Source of the DNA: Fibrella forsythiae
GTDB taxonomy: Bacteria; Bacteroidota; Bacteroidia; Cytophagales; Spirosomataceae
Direction: 5' to 3'
Assembly (NCBI RefSeq): GCF_017353175.1
Contig: NZ_JAFMYW010000001.1
Span: 1,178,001 to 1,242,000 of the forward strand
Length of the DNA: 64,000 bases
The notes under the pieces are model-generated. The model made no database searches. It was not told the DNA's origin and saw only the letters and a list, made by a program, of their open reading frames with translations. Positions 43,817 to 52,040 of the stretch are shown in pieces (the first letter of the stretch is position 1; each line of letters begins with the position of its first letter). The position numbers and the translations under genes are program-made.

Positions 43817-44911
43817 ATGAAAAAATACAGTATCTGGCTCTTATTTGCGTTGACCGCCTTGCTTTCCACGCAGTGTCGAACCACTCAGCTTCGGTCTACT
43901 CCCGTGGGCCGTATCATCAACGAAGGATTTATTACCTGTTTTGAGGCTGGTCTGGCCGAGGGGAAAACCTGGTGCGAGGCGTCGGCCGTGCTGGCGCAGG
44001 GCGAGCGGCTCTACCTTGCCAACGATAAAGACATGCCCGCGCCCCGGTCATCGGTCTTTTATGTGAGATGGCCCAAAGGCGATACCACACGCACCGGCCT
44101 GGACCCATCGAGCCCCATTTACCTGGATCAGCCGGTGTTGCGAACGGCCCATAAATTTGAAGAGTTTACCCAGAGCCCCAACCAGAAATGGACCTTCCTG
44201 ACCACGGCCTTCGACCGGGTGAAGCCAGGTTCAACCGATTTCGACGGCTACAATATGCTGCTGGCCTGGCACCCCGGTCAGGAAGGGGACGTGCGCATTG
44301 TTGGAACGGCCAAAGGTGGTGTTGCCTCGCTGGAACTGCGAAAGCAAATTCAGCAAACCCTGGGCGGCTCGCCCTATTTTAAGATTGAAGGACTGGCGGC
44401 TACCAATACGCATCTCTGGTTTGGGGTGCGTGAACAGGGCGAACACTACGAAAAATTCGATTACCGTATTACGCTCCTGAAAGCCAAATACCGGAGTGCA
44501 GAGGGCCCGGGCGGGGGTCGTGGGGTAATGATTGATAAGCCGGTCTTCGTTCGCAATTTCGAGGTGGGCGATGTTGATGCCGCCCTGCCGAAACCACTCG
44601 CCATTTCCAGCATTGAGTATGACCCCTATCGGGAGTGTTTCTGGATACTGACTTCGTTTGAGCAGGGGACCACCATCGGGGCCTACATATGGGTGATTTC
44701 AGAAAAAGCCATGCAAACCAACGGTGATCTTCAACTGGTACGTACCCAGGATGGCAAACCGCTGACCTTCACCCACAAAGCAGAAGACATGACCTTCACC
44801 GACCGAAATACGCTCTTTATCATTCATGACGACGACCGGGTACGTACCCGAATCGGTCAACGCGAGCGGCAGCCAAACCAGGCGGCCTATAGCGTGGTGA
44901 AGGTGAATTAA
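43817..44911 (+). CDS. Lipoprotein of unknown function, propeller-like
   Basis: A 364-residue lipoprotein (lipobox 'STQC', Cys20). Segments such as 'AGLAEGKTWCEASAVLAQGERLYLANDKD', 'KFEEFTQSPNQKWTFLTTAFDR' and 'IEGLAATNTHLWFGVREQG' (given as short examples of its repeats) suggest a beta-propeller that evaluates values, like the DUF3616-type proteins. No motif gives an enzymatic role. It is monocistronic, followed by a 24-bp perfect inverted repeat. Confidence 0.7.
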   Translation: MKKYSIWLLFALTALLSTQCRTTQLRSTPVGRIINEGFITCFEAGLAEGKTWCEASAVLAQGERLYLANDKDMPAPRSSVFYVRWPKGDTTRTGLDPSSPIYLDQPVLRTAHKFEEFTQSPNQKWTFLTTAFDRVKPGSTDFDGYNMLLAWHPGQEGDVRIVGTAKGGVASLELRKQIQQTLGGSPYFKIEGLAATNTHLWFGVREQGEHYEKFDYRITLLKAKYRSAEGPGGGRGVMIDKPVFVRNFEVGDVDAALPKPLAISSIEYDPYRECFWILTSFEQGTTIGAYIWVISEKAMQTNGDLQLVRTQDGKPLTFTHKAEDMTFTDRNTLFIIHDDDRVRTRIGQRERQPNQAAYSVVKVN

Positions 44912-44914
44912 GCC

Positions 44915-44972
44915 GTCAGCTTAGTCTCTACACGAACTGGCCCTGCTGAGTTCGTGTAGAGACTAAGCTGAC
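44915..44972. terminator. 24-bp perfect inverted repeat between convergent genes
   Basis: Arms at 44915-44938 and 44949-44972 pair perfectly over 24 bases with a 10-base loop. The element lies between the stop of the lipoprotein gene (plus) and the stop of the PEP-hydrolase-like gene (minus), so it most likely terminates both. Confidence 0.8.
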
Positions 44973-44991
44973 CTGCCTCAGGTACGTTGTT

Positions 44992-45867
44992 TTACAGACT
45001 CAAGTGCCCGTCTATGGCAAGCGCCTTGAATTGCCGGGTAAGGTCGGTGAGTGACTCTTCAACGCCCATTCGCTCCAGAGACGAAGCCCCCACAAATCCC
45101 TGCACGTTCGAGCGCTCCAGCACAATCCGAACATCATCCGGTGTATTGATAGGGCCTCCGTGCGCCAGGAAGAATATGGACGGATTAACCGACTTACCCG
45201 CATCAATGATTTGCTGGGTACGTTCAATGGCTTCGTCCATTGAACAGGTTGCTTCCGTAACGCCAATGGACCCACCCACGGTCGTTCCCACATGGGCGAT
45301 AATGGCGTCGGCCCCCGCCTCAGCCATTTGCCGGGCTTCGTCGGGAGTAGCAACGTAGACGATCGAGAACAACTCCATTTTACTGGCCAGACGCACCATC
45401 TCAACCTCCTTGTCGAAACCCATGCCCGTTTCCTCCAACACGCGACGGAAATGTCCGTCGACAATGCAATGAGTGGGAAAATTGTTGACACCTGAAAAGC
45501 CCATGTCCTTCACTTTCAGCAGGTGGTGCCACATCCGACGCCGGGGGTCTGAGCCGTGTACGCCGCAGATAACGGGAATTTCCTCTACCACAGGCAGCAC
45601 CTCAAACTCACCGATCTCCATCGCAACGGCGTTGGCATCACCAAAGGCCATCAGCCCCGCCGTTGAGCCATGCCCCGACATCCGGAACCGCCCCGAGTTA
45701 TAGATGATCAGCAGATCGGCCCCGCCCTTCTCGATGAACTTGGCACTGATGCCGGTTCCCGCCCCGGCGGCAATAATGGCTTTGTTTTGATCAAGGGTAG
45801 CTTGCAGGCGGCTCCGGACTTCTTCTCTGGTGTAGGGATTTCCTTTCCCGGTCCATGGATTTGGCAT
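44992..45867 (-). CDS. Phosphoenolpyruvate hydrolase-family TIM-barrel protein
   Basis: A 291-residue cytoplasmic protein of the PF09370 family, related to PEP mutase/isocitrate-lyase barrels. Typical segments are 'AAGAGTGISAKFIEKGGADL', 'NSGRFRMSGHGSTAGLMAFG', 'VCGVHGSDP'-like 'VICGVHGSDPRR' and 'HVGTTVGGSIG'. The gene lies 10 bp downstream of the Tm-1/UPF0261 gene; the two are often paired or even fused in bacteria. The reaction is not established. Confidence 0.88.
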   Translation of the reverse strand: MPNPWTGKGNPYTREEVRSRLQATLDQNKAIIAAGAGTGISAKFIEKGGADLLIIYNSGRFRMSGHGSTAGLMAFGDANAVAMEIGEFEVLPVVEEIPVICGVHGSDPRRRMWHHLLKVKDMGFSGVNNFPTHCIVDGHFRRVLEETGMGFDKEVEMVRLASKMELFSIVYVATPDEARQMAEAGADAIIAHVGTTVGGSIGVTEATCSMDEAIERTQQIIDAGKSVNPSIFFLAHGGPINTPDDVRIVLERSNVQGFVGASSLERMGVEESLTDLTRQFKALAIDGHLSL

Positions 45868-45877
45868 ATGATGTACG

Positions 45878-47095
45878 TTAGTGTGTTTTCAAGAGGGCAA
45901 GTAAGCTATTGACGAGGAACGCCGAAAACGGCTTTTCATTAATATGTGCCGGTAACTCCAGCAATTGAACGGTATCCGATAAATTGGCCCGAATGGCATC
46001 GAAGAGACTAGTGTCGAGATCCGGCCGATAAAAATCATGCCCCTCGTCGTCGAGTTGGGAAACGCCTCGTAACGGCAGTACTACCGTCACCGCCGCGCTG
46101 GCCTGGTTTACCTTTTGGGCTAGCTGCTGGCCCAGCACCACATTCTCGGCAGCATCCGTTCGCATCAGCGTTACATTCGGAGCCCAGCTATACAGGTGAC
46201 GATGGCGATACGGAGCAGGTACCGAATCGGGGTGGCCGAAGTTGACCATGTCGAGGCAGCCCGGCACCACTACCTGCGGAATGCCCGCCCTACCCGCTGC
46301 CAGCAAGCGGTCGGGTCCGGCACTGCAAATACCGCCGCAAAGGTGATCGGCCAGTTCGGTTGTGGTGATATCGAGCACGGCCATAAACTGGCCATCGGCA
46401 ATCAGGCTCTCCATGGTGCGGCCCCCTACGCCGTTGGCATGGAACGCAATAACCTCATACCCGTGCCCTTCCAGCAGCGCAATGCACTGCTCAACGCAAG
46501 GGGTTGTATTGCCAAACATACTAACGGCGATTCGTCCCATCTGGTTAGCGCGGGCGGGTTGACCGATTGCCGTCATTGCGCAAACGGCCACCGCAGCCTG
46601 TTCAACCAGTTGCGCTAACATGCCGTTGAAGCCAGCCACATCAACAACCGACGGCATCAGCACAATGTCTTTCGTGCCCACCTGTCGGCTCAGATCATTG
46701 GCCGCCATCGTAGACAGGCAGAGCTTGGGAACGCCAAACGGGATGGGCTGCATGGCCGCCAAAGCAATAAACGTACCCCCGCCGCCACCCATCCCGATTG
46801 CTCCCTTTACCCGACCAGAATCAACCAGTTCGGCCATAATAGCGGCCGCACCCGCGCCCATACTGTCGATGGCCCGGCCCCGGTCGCGGCTCCGCCGTAT
46901 CTCGGCCAGCGAAAAACCCGCCCGCTGCGCCACCTCTTCAGCCGGGTAGTCGATGGGAAAGTCGACGGTCGTTTCCATCACGCCCGTGTTGATCGTCAGG
47001 ACAAACTCTCCCCTGGCCAGCAGGCAGTTCCTCAAAAAGGAAAAGGCGGCAGCTTTCGTATCAAAACACCCGATAATGACAATCGCTTCAGACAT
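45878..47095 (-). CDS. Tm-1-like ATP-binding protein (UPF0261)
   Basis: A 405-residue protein similar to the N-terminal ATP-binding region of the tomato Tm-1 antiviral protein. It opens 'AIVIIGCFDTKAAAFSFLRN', with later family segments 'AIGMGGGGGTFIALAAMQ', 'IAVSMFGNTTPCVEQC' and 'VVVPGCLDMVNFG'. It forms an operon with the PEP-hydrolase-like gene 10 bp downstream, and a TetR-type gene lies 95 bp upstream on the same strand. The bacterial function is unknown; a small-molecule metabolic role is likely. Confidence 0.9.
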   Translation of the reverse strand: MSEAIVIIGCFDTKAAAFSFLRNCLLARGEFVLTINTGVMETTVDFPIDYPAEEVAQRAGFSLAEIRRSRDRGRAIDSMGAGAAAIMAELVDSGRVKGAIGMGGGGGTFIALAAMQPIPFGVPKLCLSTMAANDLSRQVGTKDIVLMPSVVDVAGFNGMLAQLVEQAAVAVCAMTAIGQPARANQMGRIAVSMFGNTTPCVEQCIALLEGHGYEVIAFHANGVGGRTMESLIADGQFMAVLDITTTELADHLCGGICSAGPDRLLAAGRAGIPQVVVPGCLDMVNFGHPDSVPAPYRHRHLYSWAPNVTLMRTDAAENVVLGQQLAQKVNQASAAVTVVLPLRGVSQLDDEGHDFYRPDLDTSLFDAIRANLSDTVQLLELPAHINEKPFSAFLVNSLLALLKTH

Positions 47096-47190
47096 ATAGG
47101 GGGTCGTTCGTTGACTATACTGGCCGCTCTGCCTGGCCAGGTATGCTTGCTCAAAATGGCGAAAACGTGGCTGGATGCGTCTTCCTTATA

Positions 47191-47868
47191 CTAAATTTCC
47201 AGCGTGGCAAATAGCAGATGCCGAAGAAACTCGAGCAGCGAAGCATCGGCATCCCCCCCGCCAAAATCGGTTAGAGAAGGCAGGTATCGCATAAAAAACG
47301 ACTGATAATGAGCCGTTTCAATAATTGAACTGGCCTGCGAACGAGCATACGGATAATTGGGGCGGTACTCAAGAATTAAAGCCGCAATACGCGCTGTCAG
47401 GTCTTTATAGGGTTTGAACAACTGCTGACTATTATCTTCGGTAACATGGCGGGTAAGATAGGCCTTACTGGCTTCACAGATGACAATATTATGCAAGGCT
47501 ACCAGGTCAATATCATCGGGTGTAGCCGGTGTTGACACATTCGTTTGCAGAAGCACCCGAAGCACACGCTCCAGCTTCTCATGGTTATCGGTCAGGTTAT
47601 TTGTTTCGAACATCACCTGAAAATCAAGCCATTGCCAGTACCAGTCGATCAGGTATAGTAGCAGGCGATGCTTGTTTTCGAAATACCGGTAAATGCTGGC
47701 CTCCTTTGTGCCCATCCGGTCGGCAAGCTTTCGGAAGGTTGTTTCCTCAAAACCAATCTCGTCGATCAGCAAAATGCCCTGACGGATTATACGACGCCCT
47801 AACTCTGACTGTTCCGGGTCGCGAAGGAACAGCTTTTCATTCATACGTACCTGAACGGAATACTCCAT
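47191..47868 (-). CDS. TetR family transcriptional regulator
   Basis: A 225-residue regulator from ATG 47868 (an alternative start is ATG 47844). The helix-turn-helix reads 'LIDEIGFEETTFRKLADRMG' and 'TKEASIYRYFENKHRLLLYL'. The C-terminal helices are long and unlike common multidrug repressors. It is upstream of and co-directional with the Tm-1-like pair, and divergent from the secretion-type operon with a 127-bp spacer, so it could control either. Confidence 0.9.
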   Translation of the reverse strand: MEYSVQVRMNEKLFLRDPEQSELGRRIIRQGILLIDEIGFEETTFRKLADRMGTKEASIYRYFENKHRLLLYLIDWYWQWLDFQVMFETNNLTDNHEKLERVLRVLLQTNVSTPATPDDIDLVALHNIVICEASKAYLTRHVTEDNSQQLFKPYKDLTARIAALILEYRPNYPYARSQASSIIETAHYQSFFMRYLPSLTDFGGGDADASLLEFLRHLLFATLEI

Positions 47869-47995
47869 GCGCGGACTTAGGGTGTAATTATGAATACAAT
47901 CATAAATGTATAACAAACTTTTTTGAATCAAAGTTACGTTATCAAATAAGATAGCTTTACTATCAATTCATTAAAGCCGTCTTAAAATTAGATGT

Positions 47996-49003
47996 ATGAA
48001 TTCAGCCTTAACTCCACCACCATCTCCCCTTCAGCGACTGATTCGTCTGCTGAGTACGGAGCGCCGAGACATCTGGTACGTTTATTTATATGCCATTGTA
48101 GCGGGCCTCATCAGTCTTTCGTTGCCGCTGGGTATCCAGGCCGTGTTCAATCTGGTGTCGGGCGGTATGGTTTTCAGTTCGGTGTACGTACTGATTGGTC
48201 TGGTCGTGATCGGCGTTATCATCAGCGGGTTGATTCTTGTTGGGCAGCAGATAATCGTAGAGGTGCTGCAACAGCGGATCTTCGTGAAAGCAGCCTTTGA
48301 GTTTACGTATCGCCTGCCTCGGATTCAGCCCGAAAGCCTCGAAGGAACGTACCCACCGGAACTGATGAACCGTTTTTTCGACGTGCTTACCATTCAGAAA
48401 GGACTTCCTAAATTATTGATCGACCTTACGGCGGCGGTGGTGCAGATTCTGTTCGGCATCATCCTGCTCTCTTTCTACCATCCGGTATTTATCGCGTTTG
48501 GCCTGATTACGCTGCTCGTAGTGGGCGGGTTGATCGGGTTGTTTGGCCGAAGTGCCCTGAAAACCAGCCTGAGCGAATCGAAATACAAATACAAACTGGT
48601 GGCCTGGCTCGAAAACATGGCCAGCCGACTGACCGAACTGCGTGAGAAAAAACAGACCAGCGATCTGATGGCCCATACCGATGAGTATGTGGCGCAGTAT
48701 ATCAATTACCGGAATGCGCACTTTCAGGTCTTAAAACGCTTCTATTACAGTGCCGTGGCGTTTAAGACGGTAATTACGGGCGGGCTGCTGATTCTGGGCA
48801 CAACACTGGTGGTTGGCCGCGAAATGACCCTGGGCCAGTTTGTGGCAGCCGAACTGGTTATTGTTCTCATTACCAGCTCTGTAGACAAGCTCATTATGAA
48901 TATCGACGTAGTGTATGATCTCATGACAGCCGCCGAGAAAATTGGTCAGGTTACCGATTTACCACTAACCAATGAAAAGATGTCAGTAAACAGTGAGCAG
49001 TGA
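47996..49003 (+). CDS. ABC exporter membrane domain lacking its ATPase domain
   Basis: A 335-residue protein that is only the six-helix ABC_membrane domain of type-I-secretion exporters ('IWYVYLYAIVAGLISLSLPLGIQAVFNLVSGG' opening, coupling-helix region 'LTELREKKQTSDLMAHTDEYV'-like; shown in parts). It stops just after 'DLMTAAEKIGQVTDLPLT', the linker that in full-length exporters leads into the nucleotide-binding domain. The last residues ('MSVNSEQ') are encoded by an intergenic repeat. There is no Walker motif in the gene or its neighbours HlyD and TolC. Either it is a natural NBD-less family member or a truncated exporter that borrows an ATPase. Confidence 0.85.
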   Translation: MNSALTPPPSPLQRLIRLLSTERRDIWYVYLYAIVAGLISLSLPLGIQAVFNLVSGGMVFSSVYVLIGLVVIGVIISGLILVGQQIIVEVLQQRIFVKAAFEFTYRLPRIQPESLEGTYPPELMNRFFDVLTIQKGLPKLLIDLTAAVVQILFGIILLSFYHPVFIAFGLITLLVVGGLIGLFGRSALKTSLSESKYKYKLVAWLENMASRLTELREKKQTSDLMAHTDEYVAQYINYRNAHFQVLKRFYYSAVAFKTVITGGLLILGTTLVVGREMTLGQFVAAELVIVLITSSVDKLIMNIDVVYDLMTAAEKIGQVTDLPLTNEKMSVNSEQ

Positions 49004-49102
49004 GGCATGGCTGCGTTGAAGAACGTACCCGCACGATGCCGGACTACCTTATTTGCTACTAACTGCTCACTTTTCCCGATACCTGTACACTGATAACTGA
49101 CA
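48981..49102. repeat. Word-type inverted repeat that also encodes a protein C-terminus
   Basis: The left flank TGTCAGTAAACAGTGAGCAG and the right flank with ACTGCTCACT and ACTGATAACTGACA form outer (TGTCAGT, 48981-48987 with 49096-49102) and inner (AGTGAGCAGT, 48992-49001 with 49062-49071) pairs. The left arm lies inside the end of the ABC gene, the right arm ends at the ATG of the HlyD gene. Confidence 0.75.
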
Positions 49103-50464
49103 ATGCTAAACCTGTCGAATAGTCGTGTCAACGACGATATTATTGATCATTTTCCGCTGCAAACGCTTCGCAAGCTACCCGATCTGAACGCCGGGCGGTC
49201 GCTGGGGCGGTGGATGCTGATTATTATGCTGGTGCTGTTTGGCACGCTGTTTCTGCCCTGGCAGCAGAATATCAACGGCGAAGGCCACGTAACGGCCCTA
49301 ACGCCGCAAGATCGCCCGCAAACGGTTCAGAACGCCATTGCCGGCCGGATTGAGCAATGGTTTGTGCGCGATGGCCAAAAGGTAAAGAAGGGCGATACAC
49401 TATTGATTATTTCAGAGATTAAAGACGAGTATTTCGACCCGAACCTGCCCGAACGCCTGCGCGAGCAATTAGGTGCCAAGCAGAATAGCGTTCAGGCCAC
49501 CGACGCAAAAATCCAGGCGCTCGATGGTCAGATCACGGCCCTTGGTGCCGGGCTTACGGCCAAGCTGCAATCGGCCCGAAACAAGGTAAAACAGAACCGA
49601 TTCAAGGTGGCGAGTGATAGCACCGACCTGATTGCGCAGCGCACCAATTACCGAATCGCGGCTGACCGGCTGGCTCGTTCCGAGCAAATGCACAGAGATG
49701 GGTTGATCTCGCTGACCGACCTGGAAAGCCGCCGCCTGAAATTGCAGGAAGACTACGCCAAGGTGATTTCGCAGGAAGCGAAACTGAACGTGTCAAGGCA
49801 GGAGTTGATCAACGCAGTGATTGATCTGAACACCATTCAGGCCGATTATCAGGAGAAAGTAGCCAAAGCCCAATCAGACAAAAGCTCGGCTGTATCGTAC
49901 CGGGCCGATGCGGCGGGTGAAGTATCGAAGATCACCAACAAGATCAGCAGCGTCCAGGTACGTCGTGGCCTGTATGTGATCCGTGCCCCGCAGGATGGGT
50001 TCGTGGTTCAATCGTTCAAGGCGGGTATTGGCGAAACGATCAAGGAAGGCGAGTCGATCGTGACGCTCCAACCCGACAGCCCGGATATTGCCGTGGAGCT
50101 ATTTGTACGCCCCAACGACGTTCCGCTTATTCAGCGCGGACGGACTGTTCGGCTTGAGTTCGATGGCTGGCCCGCCGTTCAATTCTCGGGTTGGCCCACA
50201 GTGGCCGTAGGTACGTTCGGTGGCGAGGTAGCGGTGATCGACGCGGTGGCCAGTACAACCGGCAAATACCGATTGCTGGTTCGACCCACCCAAACCGGAC
50301 AGGACCCCAAATGGCCCGAGCAGCTTCGGGTAGGATCGGGTGTATACGGCTGGGTCATGCTCGACGACGTACCGATCTGGTACGAAATCTGGCGGCAATT
50401 GAACGGGTTCCCGCCAAGCCTCAAGGCAGAGCCAAAGGAGGAAAAAGGAGGAGCAAAGAAATGA
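49103..50464 (+). CDS. HlyD-family secretion adaptor
   Basis: A 453-residue periplasmic adaptor of type-I-secretion systems. One membrane helix near residues 34-53 ('WMLIIMLVLFGTLFLPW') is followed by the lipoyl half-motif 'NAIAGRIEQWFVRDGQKVKKGD', a long coiled-coil hairpin (about 120-270) and the second half 'IRAPQDGFVVQSFKAGIGETIKEG'. The C-terminal barrel ends in a basic/Glu-rich tail. Its stop overlaps the start of the tolC-like gene by 4 bp (ATGA), so they are translationally coupled. Confidence 0.93.
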   Translation: MLNLSNSRVNDDIIDHFPLQTLRKLPDLNAGRSLGRWMLIIMLVLFGTLFLPWQQNINGEGHVTALTPQDRPQTVQNAIAGRIEQWFVRDGQKVKKGDTLLIISEIKDEYFDPNLPERLREQLGAKQNSVQATDAKIQALDGQITALGAGLTAKLQSARNKVKQNRFKVASDSTDLIAQRTNYRIAADRLARSEQMHRDGLISLTDLESRRLKLQEDYAKVISQEAKLNVSRQELINAVIDLNTIQADYQEKVAKAQSDKSSAVSYRADAAGEVSKITNKISSVQVRRGLYVIRAPQDGFVVQSFKAGIGETIKEGESIVTLQPDSPDIAVELFVRPNDVPLIQRGRTVRLEFDGWPAVQFSGWPTVAVGTFGGEVAVIDAVASTTGKYRLLVRPTQTGQDPKWPEQLRVGSGVYGWVMLDDVPIWYEIWRQLNGFPPSLKAEPKEEKGGAKK

Positions 50465-51966
50465 GACAGTCATTTGTTGTCAACAACTCAGGTACGTTGC
50501 TTCGCCGTCTGACTGGCGCGGTCAGACGCGTGAGTGTGGGATACAGCCGTTTATTGCTGGCCTGTCTTTTCCCGACGTTGCTGTTCGGCCAGCGGGCTAC
50601 GCAACCGGCCGACACGGTCGTTTTCTCGGCAGCCGATTTTTTTGGGGCTGTCATTCAGTTTCACCCTATTGTGAAACAGGCGGCCTTATTCTCTGAAGAG
50701 GCCCGTACTGAAATCATGCAGGCCCGGGGCGCATTTGACCCGAAAATTACGTCATACTTCGACCGGAAAGAATTTGGCGCCGACCTGTATTACAACCGCT
50801 GGCAAACGGGCCTGTCTGTACCGATCATGCCCGCCGGGATCGACCTTAAACTGGGCTACGACCGGGCTATTGGCGAGCGGGTGAACCCAGAGGTCAGAAC
50901 ACCCCTGACGGGTCTGGTGCTGGTGGGCGTGAGCGTTCCGGTGGGGCAGTCGTTACTCATCGACGGGCGGCGAACCGCGCTTCGGCAGGCGCAGTTGGGC
51001 ATTAATCTGGCCGAGGCCGACCGGCGAAAACAGGTCAATAAAACGCTTTACGACGCGGCAAAGGCCTATTGGGAATGGTATCTGGCTTACCGGTCGTATC
51101 AGTTGGTGAACGAAGGGTTTCAACTGGCCGACGTCCGGTTTGCCGCCACAAGGCAGCGCGCTCTGATTGGTGAAGTAGCCACGATCGACACCACCGAGGC
51201 TCTGATCACGGTACAGGATCGGCTGGTGCAGCGGCAACAGGCCGAGGTTGACCTGCAAAACGCCCGGCTCAACCTGTCGGTATTTTTGTGGGCGGCCAAC
51301 AATCAGCCGATCGATCTGCCTGCCAACGTGGTTCCGCAGTCGGCCGTGAGCGAGCCGATAAGTGACGAACTGGTGCAAACATTGCTCAGTCAGGCCGTTC
51401 AACAGCACCCTGAGCTATTGAAATTAGACGCTAAAACGGGGCAGAACCAACTCGAAGAACGGCTGCGGCGGGCGTTGATTCAACCGCAGGTGAACCTGAG
51501 TGCCAACCTGTTGAGCCAGACGCCCAACCTTATGCAGGGCTACGACTGGAACAGTTATTATGCCTTTGGCCTGTCGAATCACAAGATCGGTCTGGATGTA
51601 GTGATGCCGCTGTTCCTGCGAAAAGAACGCGGTAAACTGCGTCAGGTACAGGTGAAAGGTCAGCAACTAACGCTGGAACGCCAGCAAACAGTGCGGGATA
51701 TTCAAAACGATATACTGGCCGCCCGCAACGAGATGGTGAATCTGAACCAGCAGATTCTGGTGCAGCAACAGACGGTGGCCAATCAGCGGCGGCTGGTGCA
51801 GGCCGAACAACAGCGATTCGCACTCGGCGAAAGCTCTCTGTTCCTGGTCAATTCCCGCGAGAGTAAACTCATCGACCTGGGCGTTAAGCTGGAGGAGCTT
51901 CGTACCAAATACAAAAAAGCGATTGCCGCGCTCTGGTACGCAGCGGGTAGTGCGCAGGGAACGTAG
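50461..51966 (+). CDS. TolC-family outer-membrane channel
   Basis: A 501-residue outer-membrane factor. ATG 50461 overlaps the hlyD stop; a signal sequence follows at about 25-42 ('YSRLLLACLFPTLLFGQ'). Two OEP repeats are seen, the first at about 60-280 with 'LLIDGRRTALRQAQLGINLAE' style helices and the second ending 'QRFALGESSLFLVNSRESKLIDLGVKLEELRTKY', the usual TolC periplasmic helix ending (shown in part). It completes an ABC-HlyD-TolC set. Confidence 0.92.
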   Translation: MRQSFVVNNSGTLLRRLTGAVRRVSVGYSRLLLACLFPTLLFGQRATQPADTVVFSAADFFGAVIQFHPIVKQAALFSEEARTEIMQARGAFDPKITSYFDRKEFGADLYYNRWQTGLSVPIMPAGIDLKLGYDRAIGERVNPEVRTPLTGLVLVGVSVPVGQSLLIDGRRTALRQAQLGINLAEADRRKQVNKTLYDAAKAYWEWYLAYRSYQLVNEGFQLADVRFAATRQRALIGEVATIDTTEALITVQDRLVQRQQAEVDLQNARLNLSVFLWAANNQPIDLPANVVPQSAVSEPISDELVQTLLSQAVQQHPELLKLDAKTGQNQLEERLRRALIQPQVNLSANLLSQTPNLMQGYDWNSYYAFGLSNHKIGLDVVMPLFLRKERGKLRQVQVKGQQLTLERQQTVRDIQNDILAARNEMVNLNQQILVQQQTVANQRRLVQAEQQRFALGESSLFLVNSRESKLIDLGVKLEELRTKYKKAIAALWYAAGSAQGT

Positions 51967-52040
51967 GGCGCGGAAGCCTGGGGTGTTCTGCCAAAGGCGA
52001 ATGCCTAATCAGAGCCCCCCCTAGGCCTTCTCCCCCTACC

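Noticed and set aside
51967-52040. Terminator between the tolC-like gene and the MFS gene
   Set aside because: Only an interrupted, G-rich imperfect stem can be drawn; too weak to list as a feature.
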